Shown here in pieces: positions 35,596-43,617 of a stretch of DNA of 64,000 nucleotides. Each line of letters starts with the position of its first letter. Within the stretch, counting starts at the first letter, position 1. This DNA comes from Chelatococcus reniformis (lineage in GTDB: Bacteria; Pseudomonadota; Alphaproteobacteria; Rhizobiales; Beijerinckiaceae). The notes beneath the pieces are model-generated. The model was not told the DNA's origin. It searched no databases and was given only the letters and a program-made list of their open reading frames with translations. The translations under genes were made by a program, and so were the position numbers. Location: positions 1-64,000 of the forward strand of contig NZ_BMGG01000004.1 in assembly GCF_014640075.1 (NCBI RefSeq), given 5' to 3'.

Positions 35596-36282
35596 ATGAC
35601 GGATCTCACAGCCTGGCAGCCGCCGCCCTTCCCGTCCCGGCGCGTGCTGGAGGGGCGCTATTGCCGCCTCGAGCCGCTCGACGTGGCGCGCCATGCGGAC
35701 GAGCTGTGGGCGGCGCTCGTGGATGCGCCCGAGGTGTGGGCCTATCTGCCCCTGACGGCTCCGGACGGGATCGACGGCTACCGCAGCCTGCTGGCTTCCA
35801 TGGTGGAGCGCACCGACATCGTCCCGCTGGCGGTGATCGACGCTTTCGACGGCCGCGCCAAGGGACACTTGTGGCTGATGGAGGTTCGGCCGTCCCACGG
35901 GGTGGCCGAGGTCGGCTTCATCACCTATTCGCCGCGCCTGCAGCGGACGCGGACCGCAACGGAGGCGATCTACCTGTGTGGTGCCTTCCTGTTCGGGCTC
36001 GGCTATCGCCGCTTCGAATGGAAATGCAACGACCTCAACGCGCCGTCCAAGCGCGCTGCGGCGCGTTTCGGCTTCGTCTACGAGGGCTTGTTTCGCCAGC
36101 ACATGGTGGTGAAGGGCGCCAACCGCGACACGGCCTGGTTTTCGATCGTGGACGGCGAATGGCCGGCGGTCGATGCAGCGTTCAGGGCGTGGCTCGCGCC
36201 CGACAACTTCGACGCCGAGGGCCGGCAACGCCGCGGCCTCGCCGAGGTGCGGGCGGAACTCACGACGACCACTGCCGGCTGA
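35596..36282 (+). CDS. GNAT N-acetyltransferase (RimJ/RimL type)
   Basis: A 228-aa acetyltransferase. It starts with the RimJ/RimL pattern VLEGRYCRLEPLDVARHADEL, then GHLWLMEVRPSHGVAEVGFITYSPRLQRTRTATEA (the acetyl-CoA pyrophosphate loop), and GYRRFEWKCNDLNAPSKRAAARFGFVYEGLFRQHMV near the end. Targets may be small molecules or protein N-termini. GAGGAGG precedes ATG 35596, 22 bp after the small gene, so it may close the metal operon. It is convergent with homospermidine synthase. Confidence 0.88.
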   Translation: MTDLTAWQPPPFPSRRVLEGRYCRLEPLDVARHADELWAALVDAPEVWAYLPLTAPDGIDGYRSLLASMVERTDIVPLAVIDAFDGRAKGHLWLMEVRPSHGVAEVGFITYSPRLQRTRTATEAIYLCGAFLFGLGYRRFEWKCNDLNAPSKRAAARFGFVYEGLFRQHMVVKGANRDTAWFSIVDGEWPAVDAAFRAWLAPDNFDAEGRQRRGLAEVRAELTTTTAG

Positions 36283-36304
36283 CCCGCCGCGCGGCGCTCC
36301 GGCA

Positions 36305-36338
36305 TCATGGCCGGGCTCGATGTTCAGCCCGGCCATGA
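36305..36338. terminator. Bidirectional hairpin between convergent genes
   Basis: Perfect 13-bp arms (TCATGGCCGGGCT / AGCCCGGCCATGA) close an 8-nt loop in the 78-bp gap between the GNAT gene (plus) and homospermidine synthase (minus). No strong T-tract is present. The core GGCCGGGC/GCCCGGCC is shared with the REP-like elements at 20411 and 42503. Confidence 0.6.
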
Positions 36339-36360
36339 CCAGGCGGCTTTGCCCTTCTCC

Positions 36361-37803
36361 TTACCGCACCAGTACGTTGCGGAACTGCCAGGGATCGCTG
36401 GTGTCGATATCGTCGGGGAACAGCCCCGGCCGGCCGTCGAGCGGCGTCCAATCGGTGTAGGTGCCGATCACCGGGCCGAGGTAGGGCAGCTGGATCTCCA
36501 GGCAGCGGCGGAAATCCATCTCGTCGGCCTCGACGATGCCGGCGTTCGGATTCTCGAGCGCCCAGACCATGCCGGCGAGCACGGCCGAGGTGACCTGGAG
36601 GCCGGTGGCGTTCTGGTAGGGCGCCAGCTTGCGCGTCTCGTCGATGGAGAGCTGCGAGCCGTACCAGTAGGCGTTGCCGCCATGCCCGTAGAGCAGCACG
36701 CCCAGTTCGTCGATACCGTCGACGATCTCGTTCTCGTCGAGGATGTGCTGCTCCTCCTGCGCGCGCCCGGCCTGACCGAACATCTCGTGCAGCGACAGCA
36801 CTGCCTCGTTGCACGGGTGATAGGCGTAGTGGCAGGTCGGCCGGTAGACCACCTTGTCGCCTTCGCGCACCGTGAAGTAGTCGGCGATGGAGATCGCTTC
36901 GTTGTGGGTGACGAGGAAGCCGTACTGGGCCTTGGCCGTGGGCGTCCAACTGCGCACGCGGGTGTCGGCGCCGGGCTGGAGCAGATAGATCGCGGCGCCG
37001 CAGCCGTGCTCGTGGGTGCGCCCTGTCTCCGGCATCCATTGCTCATGCGTGCCCCAGCCGAGCTCGGCCGGCTGCAGGCCTTCCGAGACGAAGCCCTCGA
37101 CCGACCAGGTGTTGACGAACACCTGCATCGGCTTTTCCGATCTGGCGCGCTGGGTGTCCCGCTCGGCGATGTGGATGCCCTTCACGCCGGTGCGGCGCAT
37201 CAGGTCGGCCCACTCCTCGCGGCTCTTGGGCTCCTCGTGCGCGATGTTGAGGTCGGTCGCGAGATTGAGCAGAGCGCGCTTGGCGAACCACGAAACCATG
37301 CCCGGGTTGGCCCCGCAGCAGTTCACCGCCGTCGTGCCGCCCGGGCTGGCGCGGCGGGCGGCGAGCAGCTTCTCGCGCAGCGCATAGTTGGAGCGGTCCG
37401 CGGTCGACAGGTTCTTGTCGAAATAGAAGCCGAGCCACGGCTCGTTGACCGTGTCGACGTACAGGGCGCCGATCTCGCGGCAGAGTTCCATGATCGAGAT
37501 TGAGCCGGTATCGACCGACAGGTTGACGCAAAAGCCCTGGCCGCCGCCCGCGGTCAGCAGTGGCGTGAGGATCTCGCGATAGTTCGCCGGGGTCAGTGCC
37601 GCTTGGACGAAGCGGATGCCGCGCTCGTCCAGCAGGCCGCGATCCTTGTCGGAGGGGTCGATGACGACGAGGCGCGCGGCATCGAACTCAAAGTGCCGCT
37701 CGATGAGGGGGAGGGTCCCCCGCCCGATCGAGCCGAAGCCGATCATCACGATGGGGCCGGAGATGCGGCCGTGGATGGGCCAAGGTTCGGACGACGCGGT
37801 CAT
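36361..37803 (-). CDS. hss: Homospermidine synthase
   Basis: A 480-aa NAD-dependent enzyme that condenses putrescine units to sym-homospermidine, the main long polyamine of many alphaproteobacteria. The Rossmann start is VMIGFGSIGRGTLPLIERHF (19-38) with VVIDPSD ending strand 2. Further conserved parts are NLSVDTGSISIMELC, YVDTVNEPWLGFY, GANPGMVSWFAKRAL, TVREGDKVVYRPTCHYAYHPCNEAVLSLHEM and HGGNAYWYGSQLS. It is downstream of, and on the same strand as, the GNAT and the ornithine-type decarboxylase, which would provide putrescine. Confidence 0.95.
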   Translation of the reverse strand: MTASSEPWPIHGRISGPIVMIGFGSIGRGTLPLIERHFEFDAARLVVIDPSDKDRGLLDERGIRFVQAALTPANYREILTPLLTAGGGQGFCVNLSVDTGSISIMELCREIGALYVDTVNEPWLGFYFDKNLSTADRSNYALREKLLAARRASPGGTTAVNCCGANPGMVSWFAKRALLNLATDLNIAHEEPKSREEWADLMRRTGVKGIHIAERDTQRARSEKPMQVFVNTWSVEGFVSEGLQPAELGWGTHEQWMPETGRTHEHGCGAAIYLLQPGADTRVRSWTPTAKAQYGFLVTHNEAISIADYFTVREGDKVVYRPTCHYAYHPCNEAVLSLHEMFGQAGRAQEEQHILDENEIVDGIDELGVLLYGHGGNAYWYGSQLSIDETRKLAPYQNATGLQVTSAVLAGMVWALENPNAGIVEADEMDFRRCLEIQLPYLGPVIGTYTDWTPLDGRPGLFPDDIDTSDPWQFRNVLVR

Positions 37804-37872
37804 CGGTGTGTTCTCCTTCCGAAACGGCGGCTGACAAGGGTGAAGGCGTTAGACGACGGGCGGACGACAGAA

Positions 37873-37927
37873 GAGCTCCAAGCTTTTGAAGCTGGAGCGC
37901 TTCTCTTGCCATTGGGAGAAGCGCTCC
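37873..37927. promoter_or_regulatory. Two overlapping hairpins in the hss leader
   Basis: In the 299-bp gap before hss, one hairpin pairs GGAGCGCTTCTC with GAGAAGCGCTCC perfectly over 12 bp (37894-37927, 10-nt loop). The other pairs GCTCCAAGCTT with AAGCTGGAGC, one base bulged, just to its left. Both use the GGAGC at 37894-37898, so they exclude each other. This could be an attenuator-like switch, but similar hairpin strings occur elsewhere in the window as a dispersed repeat. Confidence 0.45.
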
Positions 37928-38102
37928 TACCAAAGGCGGCTGGCGCCATCCCGTCAAATGCAGTGCCCCAATTGCGGTGGAGCCTGCGGCTCGCGCGACC
38001 GGGATGCTTTAGGTCCGAACGCGTTCGAGCAGGGCGGGGCCCGGGGGGCCTCGCCCTGTTCAGAGGATATTCTTCCGGTGTCAGGTGGGGGAGCGCTGCG
38101 GT

Positions 38103-38684
38103 TCACGCAGCGCGAGCCAACTCCGGTTCCGCCTCGCGGGCCGCAGCCACCAGTTGCGCGAGTTCGGGCATGGGCGCCCGGGCTCCGGTCGCGCTGATCA
38201 GGCCGCGGGCGCCGTCGAGCGCGCCGGCCACAAGCTCGCAGGCGAGCAGCCGCTCGGGTGCATAGGGGCCGGGCATCCACAGCGCCGCGGTGGGCGCCGC
38301 CGAAAAGCCGAAGCGCTCATAATAGGGTGCGTCGCCCACCAGCAGGACGGCCGCATGGCCACTCGCGACGGCTCGCCGCAGCGCTTCACGCATCAGGCCC
38401 GAACCGATGCCGTCGCCCTGCCGGCCCGGTTCGACGGCGAGCGGTCCGAGCAGCAGGGCGGGGCGTGCCGGACCGGCGGCCACATGCCACAGCCGCACGG
38501 TACCCACCAGACGCGAGCCGGCGGGCCCGCTCTCGCGGGCGACCAGGGACAGGCCCGCGGCGGGGAGACGGTCCTCGCGCAGGCGCTCGCTCGCTTTCCC
38601 GAAGCGGTCCGCACCCATGGCGCGGTCGAGCAGCGCTTCGCGCGCGGCGGCCTCGAAGAGGGTCTCATCGGCGATCGACATCAT
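38103..38684 (-). CDS. GNAT N-acetyltransferase (YhbS-like)
   Basis: A 193-aa acetyltransferase. The acetyl-CoA loop is LLLGPLAVEPGRQGDGIGSGLMREALRRA, then VLLVGDAPYYERFGFSAAPTAALWMPGPYAPERLLACEL, a hallmark of the YhbS/PA3944-type group. It lies between the decarboxylase and hss genes on the same strand, an arrangement seen in Rhizobiales. Polyamine acetylation is a fair guess but unproven. The start is ATG 38684 (or 38681), with GAGGA upstream; the frame is open to 38756. Confidence 0.85.
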   Translation of the reverse strand: MMSIADETLFEAAAREALLDRAMGADRFGKASERLREDRLPAAGLSLVARESGPAGSRLVGTVRLWHVAAGPARPALLLGPLAVEPGRQGDGIGSGLMREALRRAVASGHAAVLLVGDAPYYERFGFSAAPTAALWMPGPYAPERLLACELVAGALDGARGLISATGARAPMPELAQLVAAAREAEPELARAA

Positions 38685-38806
38685 GGCCGCTCGTCCTCGT
38701 GCTGGAGGTGGCAGCCCTCGCACCCGCGCGGTGACCCGCGCAGGCCGTCCGGACAAGGAAAGGAATGGGTGGAAACGAGCCAGGCGGCCGGCTCGCCGGA
38801 GCGCTC

Positions 38807-38833
38807 CGCGATGGGGCGCATCACCCCATCGCG
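38807..38833. repeat. Hairpin repeat between decarboxylase and GNAT genes
   Basis: CGCGATGGGG and CCCCATCGCG form a perfect 10-bp stem with a 7-nt loop. The following bases (GAAACGCTCCAGGTTCAAAG...) align loosely with those after the hairpin at 53294-53321, so both appear to be members of one dispersed family of about 90-110 bp. Confidence 0.55.
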
Positions 38834-38915
38834 AAACGCTCCAGGTTCAAAGACCGGGAAGCACTTTTCCGCAGTTGGACCGACTCTTGCGGCTGCGAGA
38901 TGCTCCCGTGTCCGA

Positions 38916-40061
38916 TCAGATGATGTAGGACTTCAACGGCGGAAAGCCGTTGAACGCCACGGCCGAATAGGTGGTCGTGTAGGCGCCGGTTCCCTCGATC
39001 AGCACCTTGTCGCCAATCTCGATGCTCACCGGCAGCCAATACGGGTCCTTCTCGTAGAGCACGTCGGCCGAATCGCAGGTCGGACCGGCGAGCACGCACG
39101 GCGCCTTCGCGTCACTGTCGCGCGGCGTGCGGATCGGATAGCGGATCGCCTCGTCCATCGTCTCGGCGAGACCGCCGAACTTGCCGATGTCGAGGTAGAC
39201 CCAGCGCACGCGGTCCTCGTCGCTCTTCTTGGAGACGAGCACCACCTCCGCCTGGATCAGGCCGGCGTTGCCGACCATGCCGCGGCCCGGCTCGATGATC
39301 GTCTCCGGAATACGATTGCCGAAGTGTCGTCGCAGCGCCTGGAAGATCGAGTTGCCATAGGCGCCCACGGCCGGCACCTGCTTCAGGTACTTCGCCGGAA
39401 AGCCGCCGCCGAGGTTGACCATGGACAGGAAGATGCCGCGCTCCGCGCAGGCGCGGAACACCGATGAGGCCATCGCCAGCGCCCCGTCCCACGCCTCCGT
39501 GTTGCGTTGCTGGGAGCCGACGTGGAATGACACGCCGTAGGCTTCGAGGCCGAGCCGGTGGGCGTGCTCGAGCACGTCCGGCGCCATCTGCGGATCGCAG
39601 CCGAACTTGCGCGAGAGCGGCCATTCGGCCCCGGCGCCGTCGCAGAGCACGCGGCAGAACACCTTGGCATCGCGCGCGCCGACCTGGGCCACGGCGCGGC
39701 CGATCTTGTCCACCTCCGCCTGGCAATCGACGGCAAACAGGCGCACCCCGAGCTCGAGCGCGCGCACAATGTCGCGCTCCTTCTTGATGGTATTGCCGAA
39801 GGAGATGCGCTCGGGCGCAGCGCCCGCATCGAGTGCCAGCTGGATCTCCACGACGGAGGCGGTGTCGAAGCAGGAGCCAAGGCCGGCGAGCAGGCGCAGC
39901 ACCTCAGGCGCCGGATTGGCCTTCACCGCGTAGAAGATGCGCGTATCCGGCAGGGCCTTGGCGAAGGTCGTATAGTTCTCGCGCACGACCTCAAGGTCGA
40001 CGACCAGGCACGGCCCGTCTTCGCGGCGATTGCGCAGAAACTCACGGATGCGCGACGTCAT
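38916..40061 (-). CDS. Ornithine/lysine decarboxylase, alanine-racemase fold (type III)
   Basis: A 381-aa PLP enzyme of the eukaryotic-type ornithine decarboxylase group (COG0019). The PLP lysine is Lys47 in RIFYAVKANP; HVGSQ, the glycine loop MVNLGGGFP, the phosphate-binding EPGRGMVG and the catalytic cysteine in GPTCDSAD follow. It makes putrescine from ornithine (or cadaverine from lysine) for homospermidine synthase further down the strand. ATG 40061 has GGGGAGGG upstream; the open frame continues to 40241 but only through the structured leader. Its 713-bp upstream region holds several hairpins. Confidence 0.92.
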   Translation of the reverse strand: MTSRIREFLRNRREDGPCLVVDLEVVRENYTTFAKALPDTRIFYAVKANPAPEVLRLLAGLGSCFDTASVVEIQLALDAGAAPERISFGNTIKKERDIVRALELGVRLFAVDCQAEVDKIGRAVAQVGARDAKVFCRVLCDGAGAEWPLSRKFGCDPQMAPDVLEHAHRLGLEAYGVSFHVGSQQRNTEAWDGALAMASSVFRACAERGIFLSMVNLGGGFPAKYLKQVPAVGAYGNSIFQALRRHFGNRIPETIIEPGRGMVGNAGLIQAEVVLVSKKSDEDRVRWVYLDIGKFGGLAETMDEAIRYPIRTPRDSDAKAPCVLAGPTCDSADVLYEKDPYWLPVSIEIGDKVLIEGTGAYTTTYSAVAFNGFPPLKSYII

Positions 40062-40084
40062 GGCGCCCTCCCCAAAAGCTCGAT

Positions 40085-40439
40085 GAACGGCGGGGAGTAC
40101 CCACTCCCGGTGGCCGTTCGGCATGATGCGGGTAAGAGCTCGCCACCGGAGCGCTGTGGAGACGCTGCGGCGCGACTTCTCTAGAACCGACCGTGCTGCC
40201 TTGGTTTGGAAAGGGAGAGTCCCGTTCCGCACGCCCGGCAATGATGGACAAGCCTCTTCGGTGTCGACCTTTGGAGGGTCGACGAGACCAAAAAAGCCCG
40301 TTCCGTCGTTGCTTTAAGCTGCGTCCCCCGTGGAGAGCGGGGTTCGCCGGTTTCGCCTCCGGCTGCCGGTTGTATGTTGAGGTCCGATCTTTTGATCGGG
40401 GCCGACCTTCGCGGGGTGTCCCACCCCACGCCATCGGCC
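40085..40439 (-). ncRNA. Hairpin-rich leader of the decarboxylase gene (speF-type candidate)
   Basis: No gene is supported in 40062-40774. Read on the minus strand it holds, in order, a long hairpin (40400-40439, GGCCGA/TCGGCC closing GGGGTG/CACCCC), an adjoining CCGATC/GATCGG hairpin (40384-40399), GTCGACC/GGTCGAC (40263-40283), and a two-part stem GAACGGC/GCCGTTC with GGGAGT/ACTCCC inside (40085-40119), ending 24 nt before the ATG. The 9-mer CCCGTTCCG occurs twice (40221 and 40297). Alphaproteobacterial COG0019 decarboxylases are known to carry the speF RNA motif; whether this is it needs a covariance search. Confidence 0.5.
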
Positions 40440-40774
40440 CTTCAACCTCGGGCGGCTGTCCGGCCTCTTGTCCGGATGCCCACCAACCGGCACGCGGCCA
40501 CAGGCACGTGCGAAATTGGGCAGGGCGTTTAATAGTGTGGGTGCCACCCCATCACAAGTGTTTTTCGGGCAAAAGAGCGGTTCGGGTCAAAAAAATTCCA
40601 CCATCGGCGGGCTACCGTCGCCGTGAGCGTTGGCATGCCGCAGCCCTGCGTCCCGTCAGCATCCGCACGGTCCGCTCCGACTCTGGACCGAACCCCTGCA
40701 GTCCCTTAATTCCCCCTCCAAAAGTCGGGCCGCGGCGCGATATCGGGTGGCGGCTAACATTCACGTGTGAGGCG

Positions 40775-42379
40775 ATGAGCGTTCTTTCCCGACGGCATTT
40801 CATCGAGGGCCTAGCCGCCCTCGTCTCTCTCGCGGCAAGTGCGGCGGCGGCCCAGGCGCAGGGTACGCACGCCCCGGCACGTCCCGACGCCCAGCCGCCC
40901 GCCGGCCCCGCCATCAAGCCGTTCGGCTATGACGATGTGATTCGCCGAGCGCGCGAGCTGTCGATGGTTCCCTACGAGGACCGCCCCAATCCGCTGCCGG
41001 AGGCGCTGGCCAAGCTCGACTTCGATGCCTGGCGCGACATCCGCTTCCGCACCGACAAGGCGCTGCTGGCCTCCAGCAACACGCCGTTCCGCATGCAGAT
41101 GTTCCACCCGGGCTTCCTGTTTCAGCGCCCGGTGATCGTCAACGTCGTCCGCGACGGCATCGCTACACCGGTGCCGTACTCGGCGCAGCTGTTCGACTAC
41201 GGCCGCAACAAGTTCGACAAGCCGCTGCCGGTGAACGTAGGCTTTGCCGGCTTGCGGTTGCACTATCCGCTCAACAATCCGACGGTCAACGATGAGCTGA
41301 TCTCATTCCTCGGCGCCAGCTATTTCCGCTTCCTGGGCCGGGGGCAGGTGTACGGGTTGTCGGCTCGCGGCCTCGCCATCGGCATCGGCGGCCAGGAGGA
41401 GTTTCCGGCCTTTCGCGAGTTCTGGGTCGACGTCCAGCCCGGCGGCGAGAGTCGCGCCGTCGTCTATGCGCTGCTCGACGGCCCGTCGGTGACCGGCGCC
41501 TATCAGTTCAACATCTACCCGGCGAACGAGACGGTCGTCGACGCGGTGGCGACCGTGTTCCCGCGCAAGCCCATCGCCAAGCTCGGAATCGCGCCGCTCA
41601 CGTCGATGTTCTTCATCGGCGAGAACGATCGCCGGTTCATCGACGACTACCGGCCGGAGGTGCACGATTCCGACGGCCTGCTGATCCATTCCGGCACCGG
41701 CGAATGGATCTGGCGGCCGCTCCGCAACCCGAAGGAGCTCGCCGTCTCCTCCTTCATGGAGAGCAACGTGCGGGGCTTCGGGCTGATCCAGCGCGACCGC
41801 ATCTTCGAGCATTACGAGGATCTCGACATCGCCTACGAGCTCAGGCCCGGCTACTGGGTGGAGCCGCGCGGGCAGTGGGGCGAAGGCCACGTGGAACTGG
41901 TCGAGCTGCCGACCACGGACGAGACCAACGACAACATCGTCGTGGCCTGGGTGCCGAAGTCACAGGCCGAGCCCGGCCAGACGCTGGTCTACCGCTACGC
42001 GATCAGGGCCGTGACCGACACGCAGGCGCTACATCCCGGCGGCATCGCCATCAACAGCTACCAGTCGGCGCCGAAGGCGCTGGGCTCGGCCGAGGTCGTC
42101 AAGCCCAACACCCGCCGCCTCATGGTGGATTTCAACGGTGGTGAGCTGCCCTACTGGCTGAAGGATCCGAGCAAGGTGCAGGTCGATGCCTCGATCTCGT
42201 CGGGCCGCATCATCCGCACCTTCATCGTGCCCAACCCGAAGACCGAAGGCTTCCGCGCCGGCATCGACATCGAGGCGCCGCCGGGCCAGACGGTGGACGT
42301 GCGCGTCTTTCTGCGCGCCGGTACCAAGGCGCTGACCGAGACCTGGATCTTCCCCTGGCGGGCGGACGGCGCCGCGTAG
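40775..42379 (+). CDS. Periplasmic glucan biosynthesis protein, OpgG/OpgD family (second copy)
   Basis: A 534-aa MdoG-family protein with a Tat signal (SRRHFIEGLAALVSLAASAAAAQAQ). The same landmarks as in the copy at 29514 are present: FHPGFLFQRPVIVNVV, FLGASYFRFLGRGQVYGLSARGLAIG, RPEVHDSDGLLIHSGTGEWIWRPL, GFGLIQRDRIFEHYEDLD, and the C-terminal PWRADGAA. It is clearly diverged from the first copy, so the two probably act on different glucan structures or at different steps. Divergent from the decarboxylase gene. No good ribosome site is visible before ATG 40775. Confidence 0.9.
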   Translation: MSVLSRRHFIEGLAALVSLAASAAAAQAQGTHAPARPDAQPPAGPAIKPFGYDDVIRRARELSMVPYEDRPNPLPEALAKLDFDAWRDIRFRTDKALLASSNTPFRMQMFHPGFLFQRPVIVNVVRDGIATPVPYSAQLFDYGRNKFDKPLPVNVGFAGLRLHYPLNNPTVNDELISFLGASYFRFLGRGQVYGLSARGLAIGIGGQEEFPAFREFWVDVQPGGESRAVVYALLDGPSVTGAYQFNIYPANETVVDAVATVFPRKPIAKLGIAPLTSMFFIGENDRRFIDDYRPEVHDSDGLLIHSGTGEWIWRPLRNPKELAVSSFMESNVRGFGLIQRDRIFEHYEDLDIAYELRPGYWVEPRGQWGEGHVELVELPTTDETNDNIVVAWVPKSQAEPGQTLVYRYAIRAVTDTQALHPGGIAINSYQSAPKALGSAEVVKPNTRRLMVDFNGGELPYWLKDPSKVQVDASISSGRIIRTFIVPNPKTEGFRAGIDIEAPPGQTVDVRVFLRAGTKALTETWIFPWRADGAA

Positions 42380-42384
42380 CGCGT

Positions 42385-42490
42385 CTAGAGCGTTTTCGAG
42401 CGAAGTGGACGCCGGTTCGCGGGAAGAAAACGCGACAAATCAAACAGATAGATCATTTTGGCGATTCGAGAAAACGCGGAAATGCTCTAG
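42385..42490 (+). repeat. CTAG-bounded dispersed element, copy B (106 bp)
   Basis: Full-length copy from CTAGAGCG to GCTCTAG, starting 6 bp after the opgD stop. The core CGAGCGAAGTGGACGCCGG is exact with copies C and near-exact with A and D. The outer arms (CTAGAGC and GCTCTAG) are inverted repeats of each other. Confidence 0.88.
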
Positions 42491-42502
42491 AACCGACACC
42501 AC

Positions 42503-42605
42503 GGCCGGGCTTGACCCGGTCATCCATCGAGCAAACGACTTCAGCCCGATTGGGCTGGCTTGTTGGTGTGTTTCAAGGTGGATGGGTGACCGGCCAAGCC
42601 CGGTC
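42503..42605. repeat. REP-like long inverted repeat
   Basis: The left arm 42503-42528 (GGCCGGGCTTGACCCGGTC then ATCCATC) is mirrored with a few changes by 42581-42605 (GATGGGTGACCGG then CCAAGCCCGGTC), with a CAGCCC-GATT-GGGCTG hairpin in the centre. It directly follows the CTAG element. Related to 20411-20504. Confidence 0.6.
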
Positions 42606-42640
42606 AAGGCGTTGGAGAACCGGGCCTCGTCGATGCCCGC

Positions 42641-43516
42641 CTAAAAGAACCCGGGCTTGGGCTTGCCGGCCGCTTCGCCCAGGTCGAAGCGGGCGACCTC
42701 GCCGAGCAGCCTGACGAAGGCCGCGGCCGCGTGGCCCGCCGCGGCCTCGCCCTTCTCGGCCGTGCCGGCGGCGGCATTGCCAGCGGCGCCCGAGGCGTGC
42801 AGGTCCTGCGCCAGCCAGGCGAAGCCCGCCGGCCGGTCGGCGCGCAGCATGCCGTACTCCTGCTCCATCGTCCGCGTCCGCGGCGCGAAGTCGCTCGCCT
42901 GATCCAGGCGCACGAGATCGGGCCGGAAGGCGAGCATCAGCGAGGTCTCGATCTCGCCGCCGTGGATGCCGTGGCGGATCTCGTCGGCATCGAACAGGCC
43001 GTCCGGATAGCCGAGCCGAGCCCAAGAGGTCAGCACCACGAGCAGGCCGGCCTCGAGCCGCAGGGCCCGCGACACCACGTCCATGATCGGGCTGTTGCCG
43101 CCGTGGGAGCTCACGATGACCAGCTTGCGGCAGCCCGCGCGCGTGATGCCGTAGCCGATCTCGCGCCAGGCGCGGATCGCCGTTTCCGGCGACAGCGTCA
43201 GCGTGCCGGCGAAGGAGACATGCTCCGTCGACAGGCCGATCGCCTGCGTCGGCAGCAGCACGACGGGCGGCGCCTCGTCGCCGGAGGCGTCCTCCAGCAG
43301 GGCCCGCACGCGCGCCAAGTGGCCCTCCATGATGAAGGTGTCGGTGCCGGTCGGCAGATGCGGCCCGTGCTGTTCGATCGCCGCCACGGGCAGCACGGCG
43401 ACGGTGCGCGCCATCTCGCGGCCGGCGAAGTCCTCGCTGGTCAGTTCGCTCCACAGCCGGCTGCGGCGGAGCTGCGGGGGGGCGAGGGGCGATGCGGTCT
43501 GGAAGCTCTGGGCCAC
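42641..43516 (-). CDS. Creatininase family amidohydrolase
   Basis: A 291-aa metal-dependent amidohydrolase. The metal-binding signature is AIEQHGPHLPTGTDTFI (ExxxHxxxxP type), followed by TLTLSPETAIRAWREIGYGI, VSSHGGNSPIMDVVSRAL, and HGIHGGEIETSLMLAFRPDLV near the second metal site. The family includes creatininase, mycofactocin MftE-like and pyrimidine-linked enzymes, so the substrate is open. It is divergent from an NMT1-type ABC importer 101 bp away, which may bring in its substrate. GTG 43516 is the only plausible start, without a clear ribosome site. Confidence 0.83.
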   Translation of the reverse strand: MAQSFQTASPLAPPQLRRSRLWSELTSEDFAGREMARTVAVLPVAAIEQHGPHLPTGTDTFIMEGHLARVRALLEDASGDEAPPVVLLPTQAIGLSTEHVSFAGTLTLSPETAIRAWREIGYGITRAGCRKLVIVSSHGGNSPIMDVVSRALRLEAGLLVVLTSWARLGYPDGLFDADEIRHGIHGGEIETSLMLAFRPDLVRLDQASDFAPRTRTMEQEYGMLRADRPAGFAWLAQDLHASGAAGNAAAGTAEKGEAAAGHAAAAFVRLLGEVARFDLGEAAGKPKPGFF

Positions 43517-43617
43517 GGTGCGCGATTCCGAAGGATGCGGCGGCGAAGTGCCTGCCGGCTTGTCAGCTTAGCCGTCTCGCGAGACAAAGGCACGGCGGCA
43601 GACGGGAGAGTTCGGAT

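Noticed and set aside
36305-36338. Attachment site or IS terminal repeat
   Set aside because: The perfect inverted repeat sits between convergent genes and shares its core with other REP-like hairpins, so a terminator or REP element is the simpler reading.
43517-43617. TPP riboswitch before the NMT1-type importer
   Set aside because: The 101-bp gap lacks the conserved CTGAGA and thi-box pattern.
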